Position numbers and translations under genes: made by a program. From NCBI RefSeq assembly GCF_025947345.1, contig NZ_CP110011.1:3844001-3908000 (forward strand): a DNA stretch of 64,000 nt, written 5' to 3'. Below the pieces are notes generated by a model. The model searched no databases. It worked only from the letters and a program-made list of their open reading frames with translations, and was not told where the DNA came from. Positions 34,137-42,431 of this stretch are shown here, piece by piece. Within the stretch, counting starts at the first letter, position 1; each line of letters begins with the position of its first letter. This DNA is from Flavobacterium sp. N502536. GTDB lineage: Bacteria > Bacteroidota > Bacteroidia > Flavobacteriales > Flavobacteriaceae.

Positions 34137-34685
34137 AACGCGGATGAGGCAGATTCGCTAAAGCGAAGACGCGGATAAAAACGGGTTTTTATATTTTATT
34201 TTTATGTAGTATATTTCGTTCAAAATATTAAAATTATGAAATTGCTACATCAAGAGTTAACGGATGTCATTATTAAAACTTTTTACGAAGTATATAATGA
34301 ATTAGGATATGGATTTTTAGAAAGAGTTTATCAAAATTCTCTGTATCTGGAATTAAAAAGTAAAGGCTTAAATGTTGAAGTTCAAAGAAAAATAGAAGTT
34401 TATTATAAAGGAGTAGAAGTTGGGGAATATTATGCCGATTTAATTGTTGAAAATTTAGTTATTCTTGAATTAAAAGCTGCTGACAGTATCGCTCCAGCCT
34501 TTGAAAATCAAATATTAAATTATTTAAGAGGTACAAATTGCGAAGTAGGTTTGTTGTTGAATTTTGGAAAGAAACCAGAATTTAGACGGAAAGTTTTCGA
34601 AAATAGTAGAAAAATAAGAAAGTAAAAAAGAAAAATCAGTTTTTATCCGCGTCTTCGCGATAGCGAATCAGTTTAATCCGCGTTT
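34137..34685. mobile_element. 549-bp element: GxxExxY gene framed by inverted repeats
   Basis: Left arm 34137-34190 and right arm 34631-34685 are inverted repeats of about 54 bp, roughly four fifths identical. Shared blocks are AACGCGGAT, GATTCGCTA and GCGAAGACGCGGATAAAAAC. Each arm holds an internal TTCGC...GCGAA mini-hairpin. Short copies without a gene exist at 2678-2828 and 55071-55216. The element interrupts the arg/pro cluster between proB and argF'. No transposase gene is present; the enclosed PDDEXK-like protein may or may not be responsible for spread. Confidence 0.65.
34236..34625 (+). CDS. GxxExxY-family PD-(D/E)xK nuclease-like protein
   Basis: 129 residues. The family signature G-x-x-E-x-x-Y is seen in GFLERVYQNSL near residue 27. 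The nuclease-like core reads YYADLIVENLVILELKA (Asp, then E-x-K) near residue 70, and FENQILNYLRG follows. This matches PF13366/TIGR04256 proteins, which have no established function and can be present in many copies per genome. Full length and intact. It starts 46 bases inside the left inverted repeat and ends five bases before the right one, with no link to arginine metabolism. Confidence 0.88.
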   Translation: MKLLHQELTDVIIKTFYEVYNELGYGFLERVYQNSLYLELKSKGLNVEVQRKIEVYYKGVEVGEYYADLIVENLVILELKAADSIAPAFENQILNYLRGTNCEVGLLLNFGKKPEFRRKVFENSRKIRK

Positions 34686-34708
34686 AAATACACAATACAA
34701 TAAAAACA

Positions 34709-35656
34709 ATGAATTATATTTCAATACAAGATATCGACTCCTTATCAAAATGGGTGAAAGGTGCGTTAAAAATTAAAAAGAACCCACTTAAAAATCAGGC
34801 CTTAGGGAAGAATAAAACCTTAGGAATGTTATTTTTTAATCCGAGTTTAAGAACGCGTTTGAGTACTCAAAAAGCAGCGCTAAACTTAGGAATGAACGTT
34901 ATGGTGATGAATTTTACTAACGAGGGATGGACATTAGAGTTCGAAGACGGAGCTGTTATGAATTCCGGTGCTTCAGAACACATTAAAGAAGCTGCCGAAG
35001 TAGTTTCTCAATATTGTGATATTATCGCCATTCGTGCTTTTGCCGGTTTAGAAGACAAAGAGAAAGATTATGCCGAAACCGTAATCTCAGGCTTTTTAAA
35101 ACATGCAACAGTGCCAATTGTAAACATGGAAAGCGCTGTTCGTCACCCGATGCAATCTTTGGCGGATGCCATTACGATGGAAGAATACAAAACAAAGCAT
35201 AAACCAAAAGTAGTTTTGTCATGGGCGCCACATCCGAAAGCGTTGCCTCAGGCGGTTGCCAATTCCTTCGTTGAAATGATGCAAATGCAAAAAGATATGG
35301 ATTTTGTAATCACGCATCCGGAAGGTTATGAATTAAGCCCTGAAATCACAAAAGACTGCAAAATCGAATACGATCAAAACAAAGCGTTTGAAAATGCCGA
35401 TTTCGTTTATGTAAAAAACTGGAGTAATTTTAACGACTACGGAAAAGTAACCAATACAGATCCAAACTGGACGGTTACAGCCGAAAAAATGGCGTTGACT
35501 AATAACGGAAAATTCATGCACTGTCTTCCGGTTCGTCGTAACGTAATTGTAAGTGATGAAGTTCTGGACAGCAAAAACTCGATCGTGATTCAGCAAGCCA
35601 ATAACAGAACCTATTCGGCACAATTGGTTTTACAGAAGATATTGAAGAAATTATAA
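34709..35656 (+). CDS. argF': N-acyl-L-ornithine carbamoyltransferase (predicted N-succinyl type)
   Basis: 315 residues of the transcarbamylase family: carbamoyl-phosphate site FFNPSLRTRLST near residue 43, VRHPMQSLADA near 150, and HCLPVRRN near 270. It belongs to the AOTC/SOTC group rather than ordinary ornithine carbamoyltransferase. The position reported to set specificity (Glu92 in Xanthomonas AOTC, Pro90 in Bacteroides SOTC), immediately before a conserved Glu-His, is Ser89 here (by-eye alignment). Published Glu-to-Ser change made the acetyl enzyme a succinyl enzyme, so N-succinylornithine is the better guess. It makes N-acylcitrulline. Confidence 0.92.
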   Translation: MNYISIQDIDSLSKWVKGALKIKKNPLKNQALGKNKTLGMLFFNPSLRTRLSTQKAALNLGMNVMVMNFTNEGWTLEFEDGAVMNSGASEHIKEAAEVVSQYCDIIAIRAFAGLEDKEKDYAETVISGFLKHATVPIVNMESAVRHPMQSLADAITMEEYKTKHKPKVVLSWAPHPKALPQAVANSFVEMMQMQKDMDFVITHPEGYELSPEITKDCKIEYDQNKAFENADFVYVKNWSNFNDYGKVTNTDPNWTVTAEKMALTNNGKFMHCLPVRRNVIVSDEVLDSKNSIVIQQANNRTYSAQLVLQKILKKL

Positions 35657-35667
35657 TTTTTGGAGGT

Positions 35668-35749
35668 ACTAAGGTTCTAAGTTTCTAAGATGCTGAGAAA
35701 CTGTTGAATAAAAACCTTAGTCCCTTACAACCTTAGCAACTTAGAACCT
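35668..35749. repeat. Facing-arm array (AAGGTTCTAAGTTTCTAAG) between argF' and argB
   Basis: The left arm (35668-35697) with AGGTTCTAAGTTTCTAAG is matched in inverse on the right (35714-35749, CTTAGCAACTTAGAACCT), with a short centre. The right arm ends at the argB ATG. Confidence 0.7.
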
Positions 35750-35750
35750 C

Positions 35751-36527
35751 ATGAAAAAAGTATCAGTAATAAAAATTGGTGGAAACATCATCGATAATCC
35801 AACAGAATTAGAGCAATTCTTAGCTGATTTTTCTAAGATTGAAGGACATAAAGTTTTAGTTCACGGTGGCGGAAAATCGGCTACAAAAATGGCGCAGAGT
35901 ATTGGTTTGGTGCCACAAATGATTGATGGACGCCGAATTACAGATGCTGCGATGCTTGATGTCGTGGTAATGATTTACGCAGGACAAATCAACAAACATA
36001 TAGTAGCACAATTACAGGCAAAAGACAATAATGCAATTGGTTTTTCAGGTGCCGATGGGAATCTGATACAATCGGTGAAACGAAATCACCCCACAATCGA
36101 TTATGGTTTTGTAGGCGATGTAAAACAAGTGAACACCAAATTATTGGCTACTTTGTTAGAAACCGGAATTGTTCCTGTTTTTTGCGCGATAACACACGAC
36201 AAAAACGGACAATTGTTAAACACTAATGCCGATACCATTGCAAGTGAATTATCCATTGCCTTGTCTGAAGTTTTTGATGTTACACTGACTTATTGTTTTG
36301 AAAAGCAGGGAGTTTTACAGGATTCAGAAGACGATTCCTCTGTAATAACCGAAATCAACGAAACATTATATAATAAACTAAAAGAAGAAAAAGTAATCCA
36401 TTCCGGAATGATTCCAAAACTGGATAACTGCTTCAACAGTTTAGCAAGAGGCGTACAGAAAATCAAAATTGGGCATCATAAAATGCTTCAGAATCCTGAT
36501 GTTCTGCACACCACCATTACGCTGTAA
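35751..36527 (+). CDS. argB: N-acylglutamate kinase
   Basis: 258 residues of the amino acid kinase fold: KIGGNIIDNP, VHGGGKSATKMAQ, MIDGRRITD, NTNADTIASELS and SGMIPKLDNCFNSL. It phosphorylates the gamma-carboxyl of N-acetyl- or N-succinylglutamate. It lacks the extra N-terminal helix typical of arginine-inhibited hexameric kinases, so feedback control may sit elsewhere. Confidence 0.96.
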   Translation: MKKVSVIKIGGNIIDNPTELEQFLADFSKIEGHKVLVHGGGKSATKMAQSIGLVPQMIDGRRITDAAMLDVVVMIYAGQINKHIVAQLQAKDNNAIGFSGADGNLIQSVKRNHPTIDYGFVGDVKQVNTKLLATLLETGIVPVFCAITHDKNGQLLNTNADTIASELSIALSEVFDVTLTYCFEKQGVLQDSEDDSSVITEINETLYNKLKEEKVIHSGMIPKLDNCFNSLARGVQKIKIGHHKMLQNPDVLHTTITL

Positions 36528-36535
36528 AAGTTATA

Positions 36536-36593
36536 GCCACAGATTAACGAATTAAAAGGATTAAAATCTGTGAAAATTCTGTTAATCTGTGGC
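36536..36593. repeat. GCCACAGATTAA...TTAATCTGTGGC hairpin repeat
   Basis: Ends are perfect inverted repeats (12 bp) around an A/T-rich centre that itself contains GATTAAAATCTGTG words. A similar element is at 59572-59631. It may also terminate argB. Confidence 0.6.
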
Positions 36594-36716
36594 AAAAAAA
36601 GCACGTCACGCAAAGCATTTTAAATATTAATTTAAGAAATTTGCGCAAACTAAAAATGTCACAGATTTAATAAAAACGATGTGACTTCGAGCCTTCACGG
36701 CAATGAAACCATAACT

Positions 36717-37787
36717 ATGAAAAATATTGCAACGCTTACCCAGGAAGCAATTAATTTATTAAAAAGCCTTATCGAAACTCCTTCCTTTTCAAGTGAAGAA
36801 GACCAAACAGCCCTTTTAATCGAAAATTGGTTCAATCAAAATGAGATTCCATTTCAAAGAGAAAACAACAATGTGTGGGCTTTCAACAAGTATTTTGACG
36901 AAAAGAAACCTACGCTTTTATTAAACTCGCACCACGATACTGTAAAACCCAATCAGGCTTATACAAATGATCCGTTTAAAGCCATCGAAAAAGACGGGAA
37001 ATTATTTGGTTTAGGAAGTAATGATGCCGGAGGATGTTTGGTTTCATTACTGGCCACATTTGTGCATTTTTACGAAAATCAGAACTTATCACATAATATT
37101 GTAATTGTGGCCTCTGCCGAAGAAGAAAGCAGCGGAAAAAATGGTTTAAACAGCGTTTTAAAGCATTTACCGGAACTAGATTGCGCTATAGTTGGTGAGC
37201 CTACTTTAATGCAACTGGCTGTTGCCGAAAAAGGGTTGTTGGTTTTAGACGTAAAAGTCAAAGGAACCGCAAGTCATGCTGCGCATCAAAACGACGATAA
37301 TTCTATTTATAAATCAATTCCCGTAATGGAATGGTTTAAAAACTATAAATTCGATAAAATCTCAGAAGTGTTAGGTCCCGTAAAAATGACCGTAACACAA
37401 ATCAGCGCAGGAAAACAGCACAATGTTGTACCATCAGAATGCGATTTAGTGGTGGATATTCGTGTAACCGACTGTTATTCGAATACGGAGATTCTGGAAG
37501 TGGTGAAAGCCAACGTAAATGCTGAAGTAACACCAAGATCCATGCATCTTAATGCTTCATCAATTCCGGTTGCACATGGTTTGGTACAGGCCGGAATCGC
37601 TTTGGGAAGAACAACTTACGGTTCGCCAACACTTTCAGATCAATCTGTTTTAAGCTGTCAGTCCTTAAAACTAGGGCCAGGAGAAACATTACGTTCCCAT
37701 TCGGCAGACGAATTTATTTTTATAAATGAAATCGAAGAAGGAGTCGATTTGTATATCAAAATACTAACCGATTTCTTTAAATTATAA
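36717..37787 (+). CDS. argE: Acyl-ornithine/acylcitrulline deacylase (M20 family)
   Basis: 356 residues from ATG 36717; the GTG 36 bases upstream is rejected. M20 metallopeptidase with LLLNSHHDTVKPN, GLGSNDAGGC (zinc Asp), ASAEEESSGKNG (catalytic and zinc Glu) and a dimerisation lid region. It removes the N-acyl group late in arginine synthesis. With a transcarbamylase that acts on acylornithine, the expected substrate is N-acylcitrulline, made into citrulline for argG. Confidence 0.93.
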   Translation: MKNIATLTQEAINLLKSLIETPSFSSEEDQTALLIENWFNQNEIPFQRENNNVWAFNKYFDEKKPTLLLNSHHDTVKPNQAYTNDPFKAIEKDGKLFGLGSNDAGGCLVSLLATFVHFYENQNLSHNIVIVASAEEESSGKNGLNSVLKHLPELDCAIVGEPTLMQLAVAEKGLLVLDVKVKGTASHAAHQNDDNSIYKSIPVMEWFKNYKFDKISEVLGPVKMTVTQISAGKQHNVVPSECDLVVDIRVTDCYSNTEILEVVKANVNAEVTPRSMHLNASSIPVAHGLVQAGIALGRTTYGSPTLSDQSVLSCQSLKLGPGETLRSHSADEFIFINEIEEGVDLYIKILTDFFKL

Positions 37788-37800
37788 TTGAAACGAAATT

Positions 37801-37833
37801 AAACCCGACAGGTTTCAAAAACCTGTCGGGTTT
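37801..37833. terminator. 33-bp palindromic terminator, copy 2
   Basis: AAACCCGACAGGTTTC / AAAACCTGTCGGGTTT, almost identical to the hairpin at 31901-31933, again just after a biosynthetic gene. Confidence 0.75.
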
Positions 37834-37883
37834 GTAATATAAACAGGCATATTAGTGTGATTAGAAAATAAAGACAAAGCATA

Positions 37884-37944
37884 GAAATCTAAGAAGTCTA
37901 AGCAGTCTAACAATCTAAAAATCTAAGCAGTCTAAAAATCTAAG
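37884..37944. repeat. CTAAGCAGT/CTAAAAAT word array before argH
   Basis: About seven units of 8-9 bp (AATCTAAG, AAGTCTAAG, CAGTCTAA, CAATCTAA and similar) run to three bases before the argH ATG. Confidence 0.65.
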
Positions 37945-37946
37945 TT

Positions 37947-39227
37947 ATGAAACTTTGGGAAAAAGGAATACCAACAGACAAACAAATCGAACATTTTACG
38001 GTTGGAAATGACCGTGAACTGGATTTAGTTTTAGCAAAATATGATGCTTTAGGTTCAATCGCCCATGCCAAAATGCTAGGTCAAATTGGCTTGTTAACTC
38101 AGGAAGAAACTACTTCTTTGGTTGAGGCATTAAACGAAATTATCGCTGATATTGCAAAGGGAAATTTCGAGATAGAAGATAGTTTTGAAGACGTACATTC
38201 CAAAATAGAGTATTTACTCACCATAAAACTGGGCGATGCCGGAAAAAAAATTCATACCGCACGTTCGCGAAACGATCAGGTTTTAGTGGATGTACATTTG
38301 TATTTAAAAGACGAAGTAAAAGCAATAAAAGAACAGGTAAAAACGCTTTTTGATTTGTTGATGCAATCGGCAGAAAAACATCAAAATGTTTTATTACCGG
38401 GATATACTCATTTGCAGATCGCAATGCCATCGTCATTCGGAATGTGGTTTTCGGCCTATGCTGAAAGTTTAATTGACGATATTACCCTGTTAAATGCGGC
38501 CTCAAAAGTGGTAGATCAAAATCCGTTGGGATCAGCTGCAGGGTATGGAAGTTCGTTTCCTATCAACAGAACCTTTACTACTCAGGAATTAGGATTTGAG
38601 ACTCTAAAATACAATGCTGTAGCAGCGCAAATGAGTCGCGGAAAAGCAGAAAAAACAGTAGCATTTGCCATGAGCAGTGTTGCGGCCACTCTGTCGAAAT
38701 TGGCCATGGATGTTTGTTTGTACATGAGTCAGAACTTTGATTTTATAAGTCTGCCATCCCATCTTACAACGGGGTCCAGCATCATGCCTCACAAGAAAAA
38801 CCCGGATGTTTTTGAATTAATCAGAGGAAAATGCAACAAGATTCAGGCACTTCCGTATGAGATCACTTTGATTACCAATAACCTGCCAAGTGGCTACCAC
38901 AGAGATTTGCAGCTTTTAAAAGAAGGCCTGTTTCCTGCGATTCAGAACTTAAAAGCATGTTTGGATATTGCCATATTCTCTGTAAAAGACATTACCGTAA
39001 AAGACAATATACTTAAAGACAAAAAATACGATTATTTGTTCACAGTAGACACTTTAAACGAAATGGTAGTGGCGGGGATGCCATTCAGAGACGCTTACAA
39101 AGCTGTTGCCGAACAACTGGAAGCAGGAACCTACCAATCTCCTAAAGAAACAAAACATACGCATGAAGGCAGTATCAATAATTTGTGCCTGGATGCGATA
39201 AAAGATAAAATGAAAGCAGCTTATTAA
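37947..39227 (+). CDS. argH: Argininosuccinate lyase
   Basis: 426 residues of the fumarase/aspartase superfamily: HSKIEYLLT, HTARSRNDQVLVD, PGYTHLQIAMPSSFG, the catalytic Ser loop GSSIMPHKKNPDVFELIRGKC near residue 277. It splits argininosuccinate to arginine and fumarate. Last gene of the arginine cluster. Confidence 0.96.
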   Translation: MKLWEKGIPTDKQIEHFTVGNDRELDLVLAKYDALGSIAHAKMLGQIGLLTQEETTSLVEALNEIIADIAKGNFEIEDSFEDVHSKIEYLLTIKLGDAGKKIHTARSRNDQVLVDVHLYLKDEVKAIKEQVKTLFDLLMQSAEKHQNVLLPGYTHLQIAMPSSFGMWFSAYAESLIDDITLLNAASKVVDQNPLGSAAGYGSSFPINRTFTTQELGFETLKYNAVAAQMSRGKAEKTVAFAMSSVAATLSKLAMDVCLYMSQNFDFISLPSHLTTGSSIMPHKKNPDVFELIRGKCNKIQALPYEITLITNNLPSGYHRDLQLLKEGLFPAIQNLKACLDIAIFSVKDITVKDNILKDKKYDYLFTVDTLNEMVVAGMPFRDAYKAVAEQLEAGTYQSPKETKHTHEGSINNLCLDAIKDKMKAAY

Positions 39228-39290
39228 TTATTAATTGTTAATTGTGAGAATGTAAAATGTTTATTGTGAAATGTGAAAAGTAAAATATTT
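39228..39290. repeat. GTGAAAT-type heptad array after argH
   Basis: ATTAATTGTTAATTGTGAG followed by 7-bp units GTAAAAT, GTTTATT, GTGAAAT, GTGAAAA. Confidence 0.5.
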
Positions 39291-39307
39291 CAATTACTAT
39301 AATCAAA

Positions 39308-39348
39308 AACGAAATCCCGAATTTTTTAAATTCGGGATTTCGTTTTTT
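39308..39348. terminator. Terminator at the end of the arginine cluster
   Basis: Perfect 17-bp stem AACGAAATCCCGAATTT with its inverse, three-base loop, then TTTTTT. The 7-bp array starts at the next base. Confidence 0.92.
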
Positions 39349-39502
39349 AGCTCACAGCTCACAGCTCACAGCTCACAGCTCACAGCTCACAGCTCACAGC
39401 TCACAGCTCACAGCTCACAGCTCACAGCTCACAGCTCACAGCTCACAGCTCACAGCTCACAGCTCACAGCTCACAGCTCACAGCTCACAGCTCACAGCTC
39501 AC
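39349..39502. repeat. Perfect 22-copy tandem array of AGCTCAC
   Basis: Twenty-two exact copies of the 7-bp unit AGCTCAC (154 bp) with no variants seen, between a terminator and the promoter of a membrane-protein gene pair. It has no spacers, so it is not a CRISPR. Perfect homogeneity implies recent expansion and likely length variability. Confidence 0.97.
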
Positions 39503-39540
39503 ATTTTACAATAATCATCTTACAAATAAAAGAAAAACAC

Positions 39541-39548
39541 TATTTTTG
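39541..39548 (+). promoter_or_regulatory. -7 promoter box TATTTTTG before the membrane pair
   Basis: Perfect TAnnTTTG match 25 bases before the ATG at 39573. The -33 region would lie about 17 bases beyond the end of the AGCTCAC array. Confidence 0.5.
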
Positions 39549-39572
39549 ATTTACAGTTTTATAAAAGTAACT

Positions 39573-40574
39573 ATGAATAAGTTTGACGATCAGGCCACTA
39601 AAGCACTTTTGGACAGAAACCTACTAACAGAAAACCAGTATCAGGAAATAACTTCCTATCGCAGTTTGGGTATTTTTTCGCTAAATGCGGAACTAAAGCT
39701 ATTTCTATACTTGTCTGTACTATCGTTTACTTCAGGAATCGGAATTTTAATTTACAACAATATAGATACAATAGGACATATTGCGATTCTGTCCTTACTA
39801 TTAATTGTTATAGGGGTTTGTTTCTATTTTTGCTTTAAAAACGCAAAAGGATTCCAAAAAACAGAAACCGTTTTTGAGCATCCGGTTTTAGAATATCTGG
39901 TACTGGCAGCCAATATATTGACCTGTATTTTTATCGGTTATCTACAATTTCAATACAAGCCATTCGGAACACATTACGGACTGGCCACCTTGATTCCAAC
40001 CCTGGTCAGTTTCTTTTGTGCCTATTACTTCGATAATAAAAGTGTTTTAACAATTGGAATTACCGGTTTGGCGGCTTACGTGGGGCTTTCGGTTACGCCA
40101 CAGGATCTACTCAACAATAGTAATTTTTATGCCGATCAAAATTTGAGTTATTCGGCAATTCTACTGGGTATACTGCTTGTTTTGTGGACGGTTTATAGTT
40201 CGAGAATTCAGTTAAAAACACACTTCAGCATCATCTATCTTACCTTTGCTTTGCATATCACCAGTATCGCACTAATTCATAATCTGACAGGTTATTTTGA
40301 GGATGGCATCTGGTTGCTTTTTGCAGTATTATTGGCTGGTTCTTGCTACTATTTTTACAAGGTCAGTTACCAGTTTAAAGCAATTTCACTGTATGTTTTT
40401 GCAATCGTCTACGCCTATATTGGACTTAATATAATTTTGTTTCGAATTTTTGATCATATTGATTTTTCAGACGTTTGGGAATTACTTATTTTACTTCTCC
40501 CATTGTATTTTATAGGTTCAATCATAATGTTTATTAAACTGATTAAGAAATTCAATAAAGAAATTACAGCATGA
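39573..40574 (+). CDS. Polytopic membrane protein (DUF2157-like)
   Basis: 333 residues from ATG 39573; a TTG 27 bases upstream lies in the promoter box and is rejected. A soluble N-terminal helix pair of the kind seen in DUF2157 proteins (NKFDDQATKALLDRNLLTENQYQEI) precedes about nine or ten hydrophobic helices, ending in a basic tail. No catalytic motif. Overlaps the next gene by four bases (ATGA), so the two proteins are probably made together and may interact. Confidence 0.75.
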   Translation: MNKFDDQATKALLDRNLLTENQYQEITSYRSLGIFSLNAELKLFLYLSVLSFTSGIGILIYNNIDTIGHIAILSLLLIVIGVCFYFCFKNAKGFQKTETVFEHPVLEYLVLAANILTCIFIGYLQFQYKPFGTHYGLATLIPTLVSFFCAYYFDNKSVLTIGITGLAAYVGLSVTPQDLLNNSNFYADQNLSYSAILLGILLVLWTVYSSRIQLKTHFSIIYLTFALHITSIALIHNLTGYFEDGIWLLFAVLLAGSCYYFYKVSYQFKAISLYVFAIVYAYIGLNIILFRIFDHIDFSDVWELLILLLPLYFIGSIIMFIKLIKKFNKEITA

Positions 40575-41737
40575 TAGTATACGATAAAAGCGCATTAGAT
40601 AATTTAGCTTTAATTGAGGAAGCTGCTTCTCTGCATTCAGCCGGTTTTATAAGCAAGGAACAAAAGGACCAGATTAAAAAAGAGCTGACTGTTTTTAAAA
40701 GACAAAAAAACATATTGGTCCGATTGGGATTTTTCTTGCTGGGCTCATTTTTATACCTCTCCATTTGTGGTGCGATCTCGTTATTGGGACTTAGTGGAGA
40801 GGACACCTTTTTTAAAATCTGTTGCTATATTTTTGCTTTGGTAGGTTTGGGTGGCGCAGAATTTTTAGCCAATCAAAAATACTATGGACATGGACTGGAC
40901 GATGCTTTTATTTTGGGAGCTATTTTAAATATAGGATTCGCTATTGCCATTACAACAGAAGGTTACGAGCTGATGATTGCTATTTTTGTTGCCGTTATGT
41001 CGTTTCTGCTTTATAGCAGATATTTGAATTTGCTGTCGTTGTTAGTGTTTTGTTTAGCATCAACTGCCGTTTTGTTTTTTGGCCTGTTTGAATTTGGAGA
41101 AACCGGAAAAACAATTTTACCATTTGTGACCATGGGGTTTGCTTTGGGACTTTACTTTGTTACCAAAAAAGCACTTCAAAATCTAACCAAAACTTATCAC
41201 TATAAAGGCCTTTTGTTAGCGAATAGTTTTTGTTTAATTTTATTTTACCTTTCGTGTAATTATCTGGTGGTAAGAGAGCTTTCTGCGGAACTTTTAGGCG
41301 TAGCTGTGCTTCCGGGACAGGATATTCCGTTTGCGTACTTCTTTTATGCTTTTACCTTTATAGTGCCGGCTGTCTATTTGGTTCAGGCCGTAAAAAACAA
41401 AGATAGAATCCTGTTATGGATCAGTTTTTTAGCTATTGGTTTTACGATTTACACCATTAGGTTTTATTACTCCGTTTTGCCAATAGAAGTTGCACTGACG
41501 CTGGGTGGAGTAGTTTTATTTGCCATAGCTTATTTCTCCATCAGAAAACTGAAAGACAAAGAAAGCGGTTTGACATTTAAACCGGACAGAATTAATACCT
41601 CAAATGCCGTTTTAAATGCAGAAACCTTACTTGTGGCCTCAGCATTTGGACTAAAACCGGAGGCTAAACCTGAAAATTCTCCTATGGATTTCGGAGGTGG
41701 TGGTTTTAGCGGAGGCGGATCTGAAGGAAATTTCTAA
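40571..41737 (+). CDS. Polytopic membrane protein with glycine-rich tail
   Basis: 388 residues. An N-terminal soluble segment resembles that of its neighbour (EEAASLHSAGFISKEQKDQIKKE), followed by about ten membrane helices and a cytosolic C-terminus ending in FGGGGFSGGGSEGNF. Probably a divergent paralogue of the upstream protein; start overlaps the upstream stop (ATGA). The Gly/Ser tail resembles tails of some TPM-domain envelope proteins but no TPM domain is visible. Function unknown. Confidence 0.75.
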   Translation: MIVYDKSALDNLALIEEAASLHSAGFISKEQKDQIKKELTVFKRQKNILVRLGFFLLGSFLYLSICGAISLLGLSGEDTFFKICCYIFALVGLGGAEFLANQKYYGHGLDDAFILGAILNIGFAIAITTEGYELMIAIFVAVMSFLLYSRYLNLLSLLVFCLASTAVLFFGLFEFGETGKTILPFVTMGFALGLYFVTKKALQNLTKTYHYKGLLLANSFCLILFYLSCNYLVVRELSAELLGVAVLPGQDIPFAYFFYAFTFIVPAVYLVQAVKNKDRILLWISFLAIGFTIYTIRFYYSVLPIEVALTLGGVVLFAIAYFSIRKLKDKESGLTFKPDRINTSNAVLNAETLLVASAFGLKPEAKPENSPMDFGGGGFSGGGSEGNF

Positions 41738-41741
41738 ATTG

Positions 41742-41828
41742 AGTGTGAGATGTAAACTGTAAAATGTGAGATGTGAATAAGATAGTTTCATATCCAACAT
41801 CCAACATTTCACATCTAACATTTCACAA
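41742..41828. repeat. Facing heptad arrays (GTGAGAT / ACATTTC)
   Basis: Left: GTGAGAT, GTAAACT, GTAAAAT, GTGAGAT, GTGAATA in exact 7-bp register. Right: ATATCCA, ACATCCA, ACATTTC, ACATCTA, ACATTTC in 7-bp register, the inverse of the left words. It lies between convergent genes. Confidence 0.8.
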
Positions 41829-41834
41829 AAAAAA

Positions 41835-42224
41835 CTAAACTTTACTTTTTAACGCTTCTGCATCAATATCGCTGTGCGAAACATCATAAACGGCTTTTCC
41901 GTTTCGGATTAAAATTAACTGTGGAGATTCATGATACACATTGAATCTGCTCGCGATTTCATTTGAAATGTCACGATGTGCAATTAAATCCAGGAAATAA
42001 GCGTCTACTGTATCTTCTAAATCGAATTCACGCTCAAATTGCTTCAAAGCCATACGGCTGATACTGCATCTGGTGCTGTGTTTAAAAATAACAACCGGCT
42101 TTGCATTGGATAGTGTTTCGATCTCCATTAATTGGGCAATATCGGTTAATTCTGTCCAATTTACATTGTTTTTTGGAGTGTCTGCTGACTCCGAATTTCC
42201 GAAGATTGAATTAAAAAAACTCAT
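41835..42224 (-). CDS. ytxJ: Bacillithiol-system redox protein YtxJ
   Basis: 129 residues of a thioredoxin-like fold with a single-Cys active site C-S-I-S (VVIFKHSTRCSISRMAL) and cis-Pro region ESPQLILIRNGKAVYD. This matches YtxJ, a bacilliredoxin-type protein of organisms that make bacillithiol. It would remove bacillithiol from protein thiols in the cytoplasm. The stand-alone gene implies that this organism uses bacillithiol. Confidence 0.9.
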   Translation of the reverse strand: MSFFNSIFGNSESADTPKNNVNWTELTDIAQLMEIETLSNAKPVVIFKHSTRCSISRMALKQFEREFDLEDTVDAYFLDLIAHRDISNEIASRFNVYHESPQLILIRNGKAVYDVSHSDIDAEALKSKV

Positions 42225-42431
42225 ATTTGACTTGTTTTGTGACTTTTTGGCGTTAAAAATGGACTAAAAATCAATTTTAAGCGACATTTTGTCGGTATTT
42301 TTAGTGTGGAATATAATTTGAATGTTCTGAAGCAAAGTTAGAGTATTTAAAGTTAAAAAATTAATTCAATAAATTGTAATTTTAAAGACATAGGACTATC
42401 AAACGAGTAATCAATCCTAAATCGTATACAT

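Noticed and set aside
39349..39502. Possible CRISPR array (dense repeats)
   Set aside because: The units are 7 bp and contiguous with no spacers, and no cas gene is present; it is a simple tandem repeat.
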